64,000 nt of DNA. Source: CAZLMG01 sp964560765. GTDB lineage: Bacteria; Bdellovibrionota_B; Oligoflexia; Oligoflexales; CAZLMG01. Below, piece after piece: positions 26,480-35,844 of the stretch. The DNA is taken from positions 1 through 64,000 of the forward strand of contig CAZLMG010000005.1 of NCBI GenBank assembly GCA_964560765.1, written 5' to 3'. The notes beneath the pieces were generated by a model. That model did no database searches. It had not been told where the DNA came from and saw only the letters and a list, made by a program, of their open reading frames with translations. Positions within the stretch are counted from its first letter, which is position 1. The number at the start of each line of letters is the position of its first letter. The position numbers and the translations under genes are program-made.

Positions 26480-27793
26480 GTGCAAATTCAGCCTCTAATT
26501 CCTGCTCGTGTTCGCCTTCTGGTATTGGGGGGCGGCATTCACGGCGTTGGTGTTCTTCATGATATGGCATCGAGAGGCTGGCGCGACTGCTTTCTCGTCG
26601 AGCGCGCACGACTGGCGTCAGGCACCAGCTCTCGATCAACGAAGCTGATTCATGGGGGTCTGCGATACCTTCGCAATCCCTATGACTACGGGTTGGTTTT
26701 CGAGGCCCTACATGAGCGGCGACTGCTCATGGAATTAGCCGGAGACATTGTACGGCCCCTAGAGTTTTGTCTGCCCATCCCACACGGAGCGGCGATGCCG
26801 GGCTGGATGGCTCGAATTGGTCTGACGATGTACGACTTGTTAGCAGGGTCAGCGCGAATCGAGTGGAATCGAAAAATGACGTTCGAAGAAGTGAATCACA
26901 AGCTTCCCTGTCTCGACACCAATAAGATTCGTGGCGCGTATTCCTTTTGGGATTGTCAAACCGATGACGTCGCATTAACGCGACGGGTTGCTGAATCCGC
27001 AATGGGGCTTGGAGCTGGAATCTCTGAGTCAACCGAAGCGGTGTCCATCCGGCGAAGTGGCGAGGGCTGGATCGTGCAAGTCAAGAAGCCGGATGGATCG
27101 CTAGTTGAAATCAGCGCGCTGTATGTGGTCAATGCATTAGGGCCATGGGCAAATCACTTCTTAGAGCAGAGTAATATCAAGCCGGAATATGTCGGCATCA
27201 ACAGTAAAGGCGTTCATCTGATTTTACCGGATATGAACATGAAGATAGGAGCCTTCTTGCAGTCTCCTAAAGATGGCAGAATTTTCTTTCTTCTTCCCTG
27301 GATGAATAAAACTTTGGTGGGTACCACCGAGACTCCATTTCCTGGTGATCCCGACCAAATGACCGTCAATCAAAATGATATTGACTACCTGTTAACCCGC
27401 GCCAGCGACTACTTGAGAGAGCCCTTGAAGCTCTCCGACGTCGAGGAAACTTTTGCTGGACTGCGTTGGCTTCACCAAGATCCATCTCGTAGCCTGAAAG
27501 ACACTTCGCGGTCATTTGCTATCGCTCGAACTGTCTCCTCGGGTCGAGGCATGTTGCTAACTTTGTATGGTGGTAAATTGTCTGCGTACCGAAGTTTGTC
27601 GGAAAAAGTCGGGGACCAGATTGCCCGGCATTATGGCGAGGGCAGGCGTAGCGAGACGCAGAATGCAAAATTCTGGCAACAGCCTGGGAAGTCCTCGATT
27701 GCGATTGATACAGCCGATCGATTTGGTGCAACGGGGGTCGGCTTTACGCCGAAGTCGTCAGATGTCCCATTCAAAAATCAAAGGAATAGTTAA
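26480..27793 (+). CDS. glpD: GlpD-like FAD-dependent glycerol-3-phosphate dehydrogenase, C-terminally short
   Basis: FAD oxidoreductase feeding electrons from glycerol-3-phosphate to quinone. 437 residues; GlpD is usually about 500. The FAD fold is clear (RLLVLGGGIHGVGVLHDMA), as are the GlpD signatures ASGTSSRSTKLIHGGLRYL and GWLHQ-like GLRWLHQDPSRS, and the late motif LLTLYGGKLSAYRSLSEK. After that only about 45 residues remain, so the helical C-terminal cap domain (DAO_C) is missing. The start is GTG with GAG 8 nt upstream. The 3' end overlaps the convergent gene by 23 nt. No glpK or glpF is nearby. Confidence 0.78.
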   Translation: MQIQPLIPARVRLLVLGGGIHGVGVLHDMASRGWRDCFLVERARLASGTSSRSTKLIHGGLRYLRNPYDYGLVFEALHERRLLMELAGDIVRPLEFCLPIPHGAAMPGWMARIGLTMYDLLAGSARIEWNRKMTFEEVNHKLPCLDTNKIRGAYSFWDCQTDDVALTRRVAESAMGLGAGISESTEAVSIRRSGEGWIVQVKKPDGSLVEISALYVVNALGPWANHFLEQSNIKPEYVGINSKGVHLILPDMNMKIGAFLQSPKDGRIFFLLPWMNKTLVGTTETPFPGDPDQMTVNQNDIDYLLTRASDYLREPLKLSDVEETFAGLRWLHQDPSRSLKDTSRSFAIARTVSSGRGMLLTLYGGKLSAYRSLSEKVGDQIARHYGEGRRSETQNAKFWQQPGKSSIAIDTADRFGATGVGFTPKSSDVPFKNQRNS

Positions 27794-29291
27794 GGTTATA
27801 TTTCTCACCTTCGGCCGTACCAATGGCTGAAGGCTCCCATTTCTCTGGAGTCTCGGCGGCAAGTCCTACCTTATGCGTGCCGCGGGAATAATTGACCCCA
27901 GCCTTGTATTTCTGGGTTTGGTCAAACCGGGTCACTGTTACAGACGGCAAATTTGGAAAAATCAGCAAGTTATTAAGTGTAGTCGAAGTTACCTTAAGAT
28001 CACGATCATAGGTTCGGGTTAGCGAAGCGATGCCAACAAGTGGCACGTTCAATTTATGAGTCATGCCATCTGCTTTAAATTTCTTATCGGTGACGACCTC
28101 CACGGAATACAGACTCTCTTCTTGAGTCAACGAAATCCTCCAACCACTGTTTAATGCCGCTTCGTCCATAGGAATATTGCTCGGAATCTTTGCTGGCGCG
28201 AATTTTCCCTTGAACTTCATGCTTGGTATCTTCAACCACTGCCGCACACCAGTTGTTTCTGGAGGGGATTCGACCACTTCAATCCTATGATCATCATGAA
28301 CTAACAACCCGGTCTGCTGTTCGGCCTGGGTTGGTGTGCTGAAAACAAGAGGCGGCGGGACGCTGGCCTGGAATGGCGATGTAACGTCGGTATGTGTGAT
28401 GGGGGCAATGGTCCAAACGGCTTGTGCGCGCGTAGCATCACTCAATTCCGAGTCAATATCTTTTCGCGACACTGAAGCGCGAAAGTTCTGCCGCACGGGA
28501 AGTCTGATTTCCTTCAACACCAAGCCATAGCGAACCTTAGGCCGGCCCGCAGCTGCCGCATCACCAGATCGTTTCTCTGATCCGCTACCAAGCAGGCTGC
28601 CAAGATTGAAATCAAAATCGAAACCCGCCTTGAACTTATTCCACACACCGACGCGCTCGGTAGCGATGTCAGTTAAGGCCTTTCCCGCCTCCTTGGTAAC
28701 ATAGTGGCCAATCTCGTTAGTATTGGTCCTAGTTGAATAGTCAGTGTCGAATTTCCAGGCAGCGACTCGCATTTGGTAATCGGAATCGTTCATGCTGGGC
28801 GTCTTTTGCACTTCGACGCGCAGTTGATTCTTGCTTCCTCTTTGATTCTGCGTGATGCGCACGAGGACATTGACGACTTCGTTAGTCGCCAAATCCGTAA
28901 AAGAATCATTTGGTGCTGGAGCGGTCGGCGTCGTGGTGCTGGCGCGCGTTTCGGCGCTAAATCGACCTTCAGATTGTGGTGGCTGGGAATTACGTAAGAC
29001 GCGCGCGCTTTCCGTTGCGGACCTCTGCTTTCGCTTCGAGACGTTCTGATGAGCACGTTCTTCGTGGTCGAGCAGTGAGCGACCAAATGCCGAGTCAACG
29101 GTGAGGGCAAACGTTACGCCTGCAATGAAGGCAGTTGCAAGCCACGGCCGAATCCTGGGAGCAAGTACAGCAAATGAAATCAGCAGCATCAGCAGTCCAC
29201 CACAGCAACAGCAGCAATAAGTCCCGCAGCCTCGAATCAAGGCTTCCGGGTCGGCTGTGCAAAGACGGAGCCAGTTTTCAACGGCAGGCAC
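27771..29291 (-). CDS. hypothetical membrane/envelope protein with a five-cysteine run
   Basis: 506 residues, not recognised. Near the N-terminus GTYCCCCCGG (five consecutive Cys, about residues 24-30) precedes a hydrophobic stretch (LLMLLISFAVLAP) and a second one (ATAFIAGVTFALTVDSAFG) that looks like an embedded signal peptide. A basic, Ser/Thr/Pro-rich linker follows. The remainder is strand-rich, with sequences such as VNVLVRITQNQ and YSVEVVTDKKF, and the protein ends YNLNYSFDF, an aromatic ending typical of outer-membrane barrels. The GTG start at 29291 has no strong SD. It is divergent from ileS. Confidence 0.55.
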   Translation of the reverse strand: MPAVENWLRLCTADPEALIRGCGTYCCCCCGGLLMLLISFAVLAPRIRPWLATAFIAGVTFALTVDSAFGRSLLDHEERAHQNVSKRKQRSATESARVLRNSQPPQSEGRFSAETRASTTTPTAPAPNDSFTDLATNEVVNVLVRITQNQRGSKNQLRVEVQKTPSMNDSDYQMRVAAWKFDTDYSTRTNTNEIGHYVTKEAGKALTDIATERVGVWNKFKAGFDFDFNLGSLLGSGSEKRSGDAAAAGRPKVRYGLVLKEIRLPVRQNFRASVSRKDIDSELSDATRAQAVWTIAPITHTDVTSPFQASVPPPLVFSTPTQAEQQTGLLVHDDHRIEVVESPPETTGVRQWLKIPSMKFKGKFAPAKIPSNIPMDEAALNSGWRISLTQEESLYSVEVVTDKKFKADGMTHKLNVPLVGIASLTRTYDRDLKVTSTTLNNLLIFPNLPSVTVTRFDQTQKYKAGVNYSRGTHKVGLAAETPEKWEPSAIGTAEGEKYNLNYSFDF

Positions 29292-29462
29292 CCATCAAGT
29301 AACGCGAAGTAAGTATTAGAAAAACTAGCAATGATCGGGTGCGGAGATGACTGTCCAACGGATTGACATGCGTTTCGGTTGCGGCAAGTGCGCATACCTA
29401 CTAATGTGTGGATATGCGGTAAGTATCCAATACCAGTGAATTTTTATCTGGAACCTGACGTT

Positions 29463-32400
29463 ATGAGAGAGTTATCCCCAAGTATTGAATTTCGCAGCGT
29501 GGAAGAGGCTACCCTCAAGTTTTGGGAAGAGGAGCAGATTTTTGAATGCTCCCTCCAGCAAAGAAGGCATGCCAAAGAATTCGCCTTTTACGACGGCCCA
29601 CCCTTCGCAAACGGTCTACCTCACTATGGGCACTTGCTAGCAAATACCGTCAAGGACACGGTACCGCGCTATTGGACCATGCGAGGGTACTACGTTGAAC
29701 GCCGTTTTGGCTGGGATTGTCACGGGTTGCCGGTTGAGACCGAGATTGAGAAGCGAAAGAAACTGCGTGGGCGTCCAGATATTCTTGCAATGGGAATAGC
29801 GAACTTCAATGAGGAGTGCCGCGCTTCCGTTTTGTTCTATGCTGGAGAATGGCAGAAGACGATCACTCGCTTGGGCCGGTGGGTGGATTGGAATCGGCAA
29901 TATCGCACTATGGACCGTGACTTCATGGAGTCGGTTTGGTGGGTTCTAAAGCAGCTCGACAATAAAGGCCTTTTCTATCGCGGCCACAAGATCGTGGCCT
30001 ATTCGCCCCGGCTCAGTGCGGTGCTATCTAATTTTGAAGCGAATCAAAATTACAAGGATGTCCAGGATCCCGCGATCACCGTCAAGTTTAAGGTGCGCGG
30101 CACTGACGAGTACCTCTTGGCTTGGACGACGACACCCTGGACGTTGATCTCGAATCTGGCTTTGGCGGTTGGACCAAAGATATCGTATGTGCGCGTTCAA
30201 TTTGATGGCGATCCGGCGACATATATATTGGCCGAAGCTCTTTTGGAGAAAGTTCTGCCTTCGAAAGGGAAGGAAGCGCGGCCATATCATGTGGTCGGCA
30301 GGGTCCTTGGCAGCGAACTTGCTGGTGTGAAGTATGAACCGCTCTTTCCATATTTCAGCAACCACAACCCCGGGTTTTTCGTGGTCGCCGATGATTACGT
30401 TTCGACAGATGACGGCACTGGTATCGTCCACATGGCTCCGGCGTATGGCGAGGACGACTTTCGCATCTGTCGCGACCAAGGCATTGAATTAGTTGATCCT
30501 CTCGATGAGGAAGCTTGCTTTACCAAACTGATACCGGAGTTTCAGGGACAGTTCGTTAAAGACGCGGATAAAGACATCATCCGCAAGCTCAAAGATAGCG
30601 GCAAATTGTTTCGCCACGAAACCATCGTCCACAGCTACCCGCACTGCGAACGCACAGAAGGGCCGCTGATTTACCGTGCTGTACCCGCCTGGTATGTTCG
30701 GGTGGAAAGTATCAAGGATCGATTGGTCGCTAATAACAAAACCATTCGCTGGGTTCCGGAACACCTACGTGACGGGAGGATGGGGAATTGGCTGGAAAAT
30801 GCTCGTGACTGGGCCATCAGCCGTAATCGCTTTTGGGGTACTCCACTCCCTGTTTGGGTGTGCAGTTCCGACGAATCGCATCGAGAGGTATTGGGCTCGG
30901 TTGCCGAGTTAGAAGAAAAGTCAGGTGCAAAGGTGCCAGATCTGCACAAGCACTTCATTGACGATCTAATCTGGCGCTGCGCAGAATGCGCCGGCACGAT
31001 GCGGCGGATTCCAGAAGTCTTCGACTGCTGGTTTGAATCTGGTTCCATGCCATATGCTCAATTGCATTATCCGTTCGAGAATAAGGAAAGGCTGGAGGGC
31101 TCATTTCCAGCCGACTTCATAGCAGAGGGGCTGGATCAAACTCGCGGCTGGTTTTATACGCTGAGCATACTTTCGGCTGCCTTGTTTGATCGCCCGGCAT
31201 TTAAGAATGTGGTGGTGAACGGTTTGGTACTAGCCAAGGACGGCAAGAAAATGTCGAAGCGGCTGGGCAATTACACGCCGCCCATCGATCTGTTGAATAC
31301 ATACGGCGCGGATAGCGTTCGGCTCTATATGTTGAACTCACCCATTTTGCGAGCAGAGCCGTTGAAATTTAGTGATGAAGGAGTCCGGGAAACGACTCGC
31401 GCCGTCATCTTGCCATACTGGAATGCGGTGTCGTTCTTGACCACCTATGCAGTTGCTGATGGCTGGAAGCCGACAGCCGATCTCGCCAAGGGTCGAGCAC
31501 CGAAGGTTCAGAACGAAATGGATCGCTGGATCATATCGAGACTGCAGAGCCTAATTGCGCGGGTACATACGCAGATGGAGCAATACCGGCTTTATTCGGT
31601 GGTCCCAGAAGTACTTTCCTTTATCGATGAGTTGACCAATTGGTATATCCGCCTGAGTCGGCGGCGATTTTGGGGAACTGATCAGTCCCATGAGGGAACC
31701 GCCGCCAGCGAGCAAAATCAGGCTTACGAGACTCTCTTTTATGTTTGTGTCGAGTTCTCAAAGATATTTGCGCCATTTGCACCGTTTGTGACGGAACACG
31801 TATATCGGTCGCTGACCGGTGACCTTGGTGATGTGGCGAAGAGCATTCATTTGTGCGATGCGCCAGAGTCGAATGCACAATGTATCGATGTCGAGCTCGA
31901 AGAACGCATGGCCCTTGTGCGCCGTGTCACCGAACTTGGGCGAAGTTTGCGGGCGAAGCACCAATTGAAGACACGGCAGGTATTGCCAGGCATGTTGGTC
32001 ATTACCCGCAAAGAATCAGATCGTTTGGTCATCGAGCGTTCAGCGGCGCTCATCAAGGAGGAGTTGAATCTAAAAATGGTAGATTTCTCGACCAATGAAG
32101 GTCAATTCGTAAATCTATCGATCAAGCCAAATTTGCGATCGTTGGGTCCAAAGCTCGGCAAGAACTTGGGGATGATACAGAAAGAGTTTCAGAGCTTAAA
32201 TGCCAGCCCATCCGCGGTTGCTCAGCGCCTCGATCAGCTGACGGCTGATGGCAGCATCCACATTCTGGAGCATGAACTCCGCGAGGAAGACTTGCTTATC
32301 GAAAGAGCCCCGAAGGATGAGCGCCTCATTGCCACCGACGCTGGCCTCACCGTTTTGCTTGATACGCAATTGAATGATGCATTGATTCTTGAGGGATTGG

Positions 32401-32660
32401 CTCGAGAGGTCGTGAACCGCATTCAAAACCTACGCAAAGATAGCGGGCTAAAGGTTTCGGATCGAGTGCATCTGAAGCTTTTTGCCCAGAGTCGATTGCT
32501 CGATGCCATTCAGGCCGAGAGGGTTTACATCTCAGAGGAGACACTTGCCACGAAGCTGGAGGTTTCCGCTTCTCAAGGGGATGCGACTGCCTGCGAGCAC
32601 CATGCTGTCTTTGAATTGGATGAATATAGTCTGACGGTGGGACTGCGGATTGCAAAGTGA
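29463..32660 (+). CDS. ileS: isoleucyl-tRNA synthetase, eukaryote-like type
   Basis: Charges tRNA-Ile. 1065 residues from the ATG at 29463; a longer reading from TTG 29379 adds an unrelated tail. The class I HIGH motif appears as GLPHYGHLLANTVKD, followed by RRFGWDCHGLPVE, and the KMSKS motif as KDGKKMSKRLGNYTPP. The editing domain includes TTTPWTLISNLALAV and GTGIVHMAPAYGEDDF. These signatures match the type 2 (eukaryote-like) IleRS found in eukaryotes and some bacteria, rather than the E. coli type. The long C-terminal extension fits that. No SD is obvious. The next gene overlaps its stop by 4 nt. Confidence 0.93.
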   Translation: MRELSPSIEFRSVEEATLKFWEEEQIFECSLQQRRHAKEFAFYDGPPFANGLPHYGHLLANTVKDTVPRYWTMRGYYVERRFGWDCHGLPVETEIEKRKKLRGRPDILAMGIANFNEECRASVLFYAGEWQKTITRLGRWVDWNRQYRTMDRDFMESVWWVLKQLDNKGLFYRGHKIVAYSPRLSAVLSNFEANQNYKDVQDPAITVKFKVRGTDEYLLAWTTTPWTLISNLALAVGPKISYVRVQFDGDPATYILAEALLEKVLPSKGKEARPYHVVGRVLGSELAGVKYEPLFPYFSNHNPGFFVVADDYVSTDDGTGIVHMAPAYGEDDFRICRDQGIELVDPLDEEACFTKLIPEFQGQFVKDADKDIIRKLKDSGKLFRHETIVHSYPHCERTEGPLIYRAVPAWYVRVESIKDRLVANNKTIRWVPEHLRDGRMGNWLENARDWAISRNRFWGTPLPVWVCSSDESHREVLGSVAELEEKSGAKVPDLHKHFIDDLIWRCAECAGTMRRIPEVFDCWFESGSMPYAQLHYPFENKERLEGSFPADFIAEGLDQTRGWFYTLSILSAALFDRPAFKNVVVNGLVLAKDGKKMSKRLGNYTPPIDLLNTYGADSVRLYMLNSPILRAEPLKFSDEGVRETTRAVILPYWNAVSFLTTYAVADGWKPTADLAKGRAPKVQNEMDRWIISRLQSLIARVHTQMEQYRLYSVVPEVLSFIDELTNWYIRLSRRRFWGTDQSHEGTAASEQNQAYETLFYVCVEFSKIFAPFAPFVTEHVYRSLTGDLGDVAKSIHLCDAPESNAQCIDVELEERMALVRRVTELGRSLRAKHQLKTRQVLPGMLVITRKESDRLVIERSAALIKEELNLKMVDFSTNEGQFVNLSIKPNLRSLGPKLGKNLGMIQKEFQSLNASPSAVAQRLDQLTADGSIHILEHELREEDLLIERAPKDERLIATDAGLTVLLDTQLNDALILEGLAREVVNRIQNLRKDSGLKVSDRVHLKLFAQSRLLDAIQAERVYISEETLATKLEVSASQGDATACEHHAVFELDEYSLTVGLRIAK

Positions 32661-33700
32661 CAAAGTTTATTTGCATTGGCTGCGTTCTTATCGTGGCGAC
32701 GGCACTGCAATCGGGCTGCTATGCGCTGAAGCAGGCCTATTGGCAGAATAATTTATTCAATAGCCGAGTTCCTATTGAGCAGGCGAAGCATGATCCGACG
32801 ATTTCAGAGGATCAAAGGCACAAAATTGCCTTAGCCGATAGGGTGCGCCAATTTGCGCGGCAGCAAGGTTTAGAAGTCGGCGATTCCTACGGCTACTATA
32901 TTCACAATCAAGGCGATTATGTTTCTTACCTAGTTCAGGCCGCTGAGGCGACTCAGTTGAAATGGCGAACGTGGTGGTTTCCGATTGTGGGCCGCGTACC
33001 CTACCTCGGATTTTTTTCAGAGTCCGATCGCAACGAAATGGCCCGAAAATTATCGGCGGATGGCTACGATGTCCATGCAGGCGGAGCTACCGCCTTTTCT
33101 GGACTTGGCTGGTTCGACGATCCACTCTATGCCAGCATGCTGGGCCGATCTTCAACGAGGCTCGCCGAGACGATTTTCCACGAATTGACCCATCGAACCA
33201 TCTGGTTCCCTGGAGAGCTAGAGTTTAACGAGCCCTTTGCAGAATTCATCGCCGAGCGGATGACTCGAGAGTGGCTTGAACAACAGCAGGAACACCAAGA
33301 ACTTCAGAAATATTTGGTTCTTATCGAGGAAAGGGTCGTTTACGCGCGTTGGGTGGGTAAGCTTCGGCTTGCTTTGAGTGAACTATACCGAGGAGCCGAG
33401 ATTTCTGGTCTAGATCGGAAAGGATTACTGGCAAAGAAGCACGCGATCTTTCAGCAGTTTGTTCACAAGGAATTGCCGGAGTTTCGTGTTCTTTCCCGGT
33501 CCGCGATTGTCGCCAAGGATTGGAACAACGCGACAGTTCTTGCTTCTTCGCTGTACGACTCGACATCTTCTCGGCTGAGTCAACTCTTGGGTTGTACCCA
33601 AGGTCGAAGGGTGCAGCAACTCATTGCCGATTTGAAGAGGGAGCTGGGTCGCGCCCGCGAGCCGTGGACCCCGCTCGCCCGGATTTGTGCCTCCCCATAA
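32657..33700 (+). CDS. PF10023-type putative aminopeptidase lipoprotein
   Basis: 347 residues. A lipoprotein signal ends in LQSGCY. The zinc-protease motif is TIFHELTHRTIW, and the second glutamate region is FNEPFAEFIAERMT, the layout of the putative aminopeptidase family PF10023. The rest is largely helical. It probably faces the periplasm on the inner or outer membrane. The GTG start overlaps the TGA stop of ileS as GTGA, so it is translationally coupled to a tRNA synthetase, which is functionally unexpected. Substrate unknown. Confidence 0.82.
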   Translation: MTKFICIGCVLIVATALQSGCYALKQAYWQNNLFNSRVPIEQAKHDPTISEDQRHKIALADRVRQFARQQGLEVGDSYGYYIHNQGDYVSYLVQAAEATQLKWRTWWFPIVGRVPYLGFFSESDRNEMARKLSADGYDVHAGGATAFSGLGWFDDPLYASMLGRSSTRLAETIFHELTHRTIWFPGELEFNEPFAEFIAERMTREWLEQQQEHQELQKYLVLIEERVVYARWVGKLRLALSELYRGAEISGLDRKGLLAKKHAIFQQFVHKELPEFRVLSRSAIVAKDWNNATVLASSLYDSTSSRLSQLLGCTQGRRVQQLIADLKRELGRAREPWTPLARICASP

Positions 33701-33777
33701 ACCAGGAAAATCATTTGTAGGCCGATGCCTTAGCGTGTAATGGTGTGGCCCTGTGAATCATCAGGATAGGCACCGAA

Positions 33778-35148
33778 ATGAGTGACCAAGAATTTCTTGC
33801 CACGAGCGGGATGCGAACAGCGCTCGAGGCTCGCCAATTCAATCAGCTTCGCCAGGCTTTTAGAAGCCTGGAAGTCGCCGATATTGCGGAAGCCATTAAG
33901 GAATTCGAGATATCGCAGTGCATCGTTTTGTTTAGGTTGATCCCGAAATCCAGACGGGCAGAGGTTTTTGCCTATCTGCCATTTGACCGCCAAGAAGAGA
34001 TGCTTGAGCAACTTCCTGATGTCTTGGTGGTCAGTATTCTTAATGAGATGGAGCCGGTTGACCGAACCCGATTACTGGAAGGTTTGGATCCGGACATCAG
34101 TAATCGCATCATTCTAAAGTTGACTCCAGAAGAGCGGCAGGTAGCGTGGCAGCTATTGTCCTACCCGGAAGACTCGGTCGGTCGCATTATGAGCCCCGAG
34201 TTTATGACTCTTCGGGCTGAGATGCGTGCGTCTAATGCTATCGAACATGTTCGCTGGAATGCATCCCGGTTTCCAGAGGAGCGAATTCTCCGTCTATTTG
34301 TCGTCGATGAGGACGGCAGATACTTGGGCGATGTCAGCCTTGCGGCTTTGCTAATCGCGGATCCGTCATCGCAGCCAGTATCGGAGATCATGGATAGTTC
34401 CTACACAGCATTATCGGTCTATGACGATCGCGAAAGTGCTGTTGACGCATTCCGCAAATACGATCGCAGCTACATACCGGTTGTCGATGAAGATAATGTT
34501 CTCCTCGGTGTTGTGCAGGCGGACGATGTCTTTGACGTTGCTGAGGAGGAGGCCAGCCAAGACATCCAGCAATTCGGTGGTATTGAGGCTCTCGAAGAGT
34601 CATATTTTCAGACAGATATTTTTACTCTGATGCGTAAGCGTGCCGGATGGTTGTCGATTCTCTTTATCGGCGGACTATTCACGAGCGCTGCTCTGAAGAC
34701 CTACAATGATACCTTCACTGCCATGAGCTTTCTCATATTTTTCCTCCCTTTGATTATTTCCTCCGGGGGTAACACGGGATCGCAAGCAGCCTCCTTAATC
34801 ATTCGTGGTATCGCCGTGCGAGATATGGAATTGCGAGATTGGGGGCGCGTCCTGCGTCGCGAAACCATCACCGGAGTGGCTCTGGGGATCATTCTGGGAG
34901 TTCTGGGTATTTGCTGCGCTTGGTTCTGGGGTTATGATGCCATCGTGGCGCTAATCATCGCTGTTTCCCTAGTAGGTGTCGTGCTTTTTGGTGCCATCGT
35001 TGGATCAATGCTACCCTTCATTTTGAAGAGAGTTGGACTTGATCCAGCTGTATGCTCTTCCCCTCTTGTCGCAACGTTTGTGGATGGTATTGGCGTCGTC
35101 ATATTTTCCAACGTTGCTATAGCGGTTACTAGAATGCTTCCATCCTGA
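33778..35148 (+). CDS. mgtE: magnesium transporter MgtE
   Basis: Mg2+ channel of the inner membrane. 456 residues, normal length. An acidic N-terminal superhelical domain (about 1-130, with EAIKEFEISQCIVLFRLIP in its first part) is followed by two CBS domains (about 135-255; VGRIMSPEFMTLR and YIPVVDEDNVLLGVVQADDVFDV) and five membrane helices (about 285-456) with the pore signature SSGGNTGSQAASLIIRGIA. In this family the cytoplasmic domains sense Mg2+ and close the pore. AGGATAGG precedes the ATG. The lipoate ligase gene follows after 18 nt. Confidence 0.94.
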   Translation: MSDQEFLATSGMRTALEARQFNQLRQAFRSLEVADIAEAIKEFEISQCIVLFRLIPKSRRAEVFAYLPFDRQEEMLEQLPDVLVVSILNEMEPVDRTRLLEGLDPDISNRIILKLTPEERQVAWQLLSYPEDSVGRIMSPEFMTLRAEMRASNAIEHVRWNASRFPEERILRLFVVDEDGRYLGDVSLAALLIADPSSQPVSEIMDSSYTALSVYDDRESAVDAFRKYDRSYIPVVDEDNVLLGVVQADDVFDVAEEEASQDIQQFGGIEALEESYFQTDIFTLMRKRAGWLSILFIGGLFTSAALKTYNDTFTAMSFLIFFLPLIISSGGNTGSQAASLIIRGIAVRDMELRDWGRVLRRETITGVALGIILGVLGICCAWFWGYDAIVALIIAVSLVGVVLFGAIVGSMLPFILKRVGLDPAVCSSPLVATFVDGIGVVIFSNVAIAVTRMLPS

Positions 35149-35166
35149 GCCCAGACGGACGGATCT

Positions 35167-35844
35167 ATGTGGATCGACGACAACATTTTGCGGGATGCGG
35201 CACAGAGCATTTGCCTCAGTGTTTTTGTTCCTCGCACAAACGCTGTTGTTCTTGGCAGCTCCAATCAGGCTGAGTTGGAAGTTGATGTGGAGGCTTGTCG
35301 CGAAGACGGCATCCCCATTTTAAAACGGTATGGAGGCGGCGGAACAGTACTCTTGTATCCAGGCTGCGTGGTGGTAAGCCTCGGATGTTGGGTGAAAGAC
35401 TACTACGCCAATGATCGATATTTTCGGCTGATCAATGGTGCGATTATCAAATCTCTGGCCGAGCAATGGCCGATTTTAGCCCAGCTAAAGCAGCAAGGGA
35501 TCAGTGACATTGCATTTGAGAACCGCAAGATTGCGGGGACGTCTATGTTTCGCTCTCGAAACTACCTATTGTTTCAGGCTTCTATTCTTGTTGACAGTGA
35601 TGACTCGCTAATCAGCCGCTATTTACGCCATCCTTCGAAAGAGCCATCGTATCGCGGCCGAAGGTCGCATAAAGAGTTTCTGTGCGGCTTGTCGGAAATC
35701 GCTGGGTGTCGGGTAGACAATGTGGTGGAGTGCCTCACCAACTCCTTTTCAGACGCGTTAAAGTACGATCTGGCCGGCGAGCTCATTGAAGTGCAATCAA
35801 ATCAGCTGCCAAACTTGCAACGAAGATTTGCTGGTGGGGCCTAA
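35167..35844 (+). CDS. lipoate-protein ligase A-like protein
   Basis: 225 residues of the BPL/LplA/LipB cofactor-transferase fold. The glycine-rich substrate loop is KRYGGGGTVLLYPG (usually RRxSGGGAVxHD), and the catalytic-lysine segment is GISDIAFENRKIAGTSMFR. The N-terminus is short: it starts directly at MWIDDNILRD, and the C-terminal accessory domain of E. coli LplA is absent. Such short members are lipoate ligases or lipoyl/octanoyl transferases; which reaction applies cannot be told. The 3' end overlaps the convergent membrane protein gene by 4 nt. Confidence 0.8.
   Translation: MWIDDNILRDAAQSICLSVFVPRTNAVVLGSSNQAELEVDVEACREDGIPILKRYGGGGTVLLYPGCVVVSLGCWVKDYYANDRYFRLINGAIIKSLAEQWPILAQLKQQGISDIAFENRKIAGTSMFRSRNYLLFQASILVDSDDSLISRYLRHPSKEPSYRGRRSHKEFLCGLSEIAGCRVDNVVECLTNSFSDALKYDLAGELIEVQSNQLPNLQRRFAGGA

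Noticed and set aside
29363..29368. Perfect TTGACA hexamer before ileS
   Set aside because: No -10-like hexamer at 16-18 nt downstream, so no promoter is claimed.
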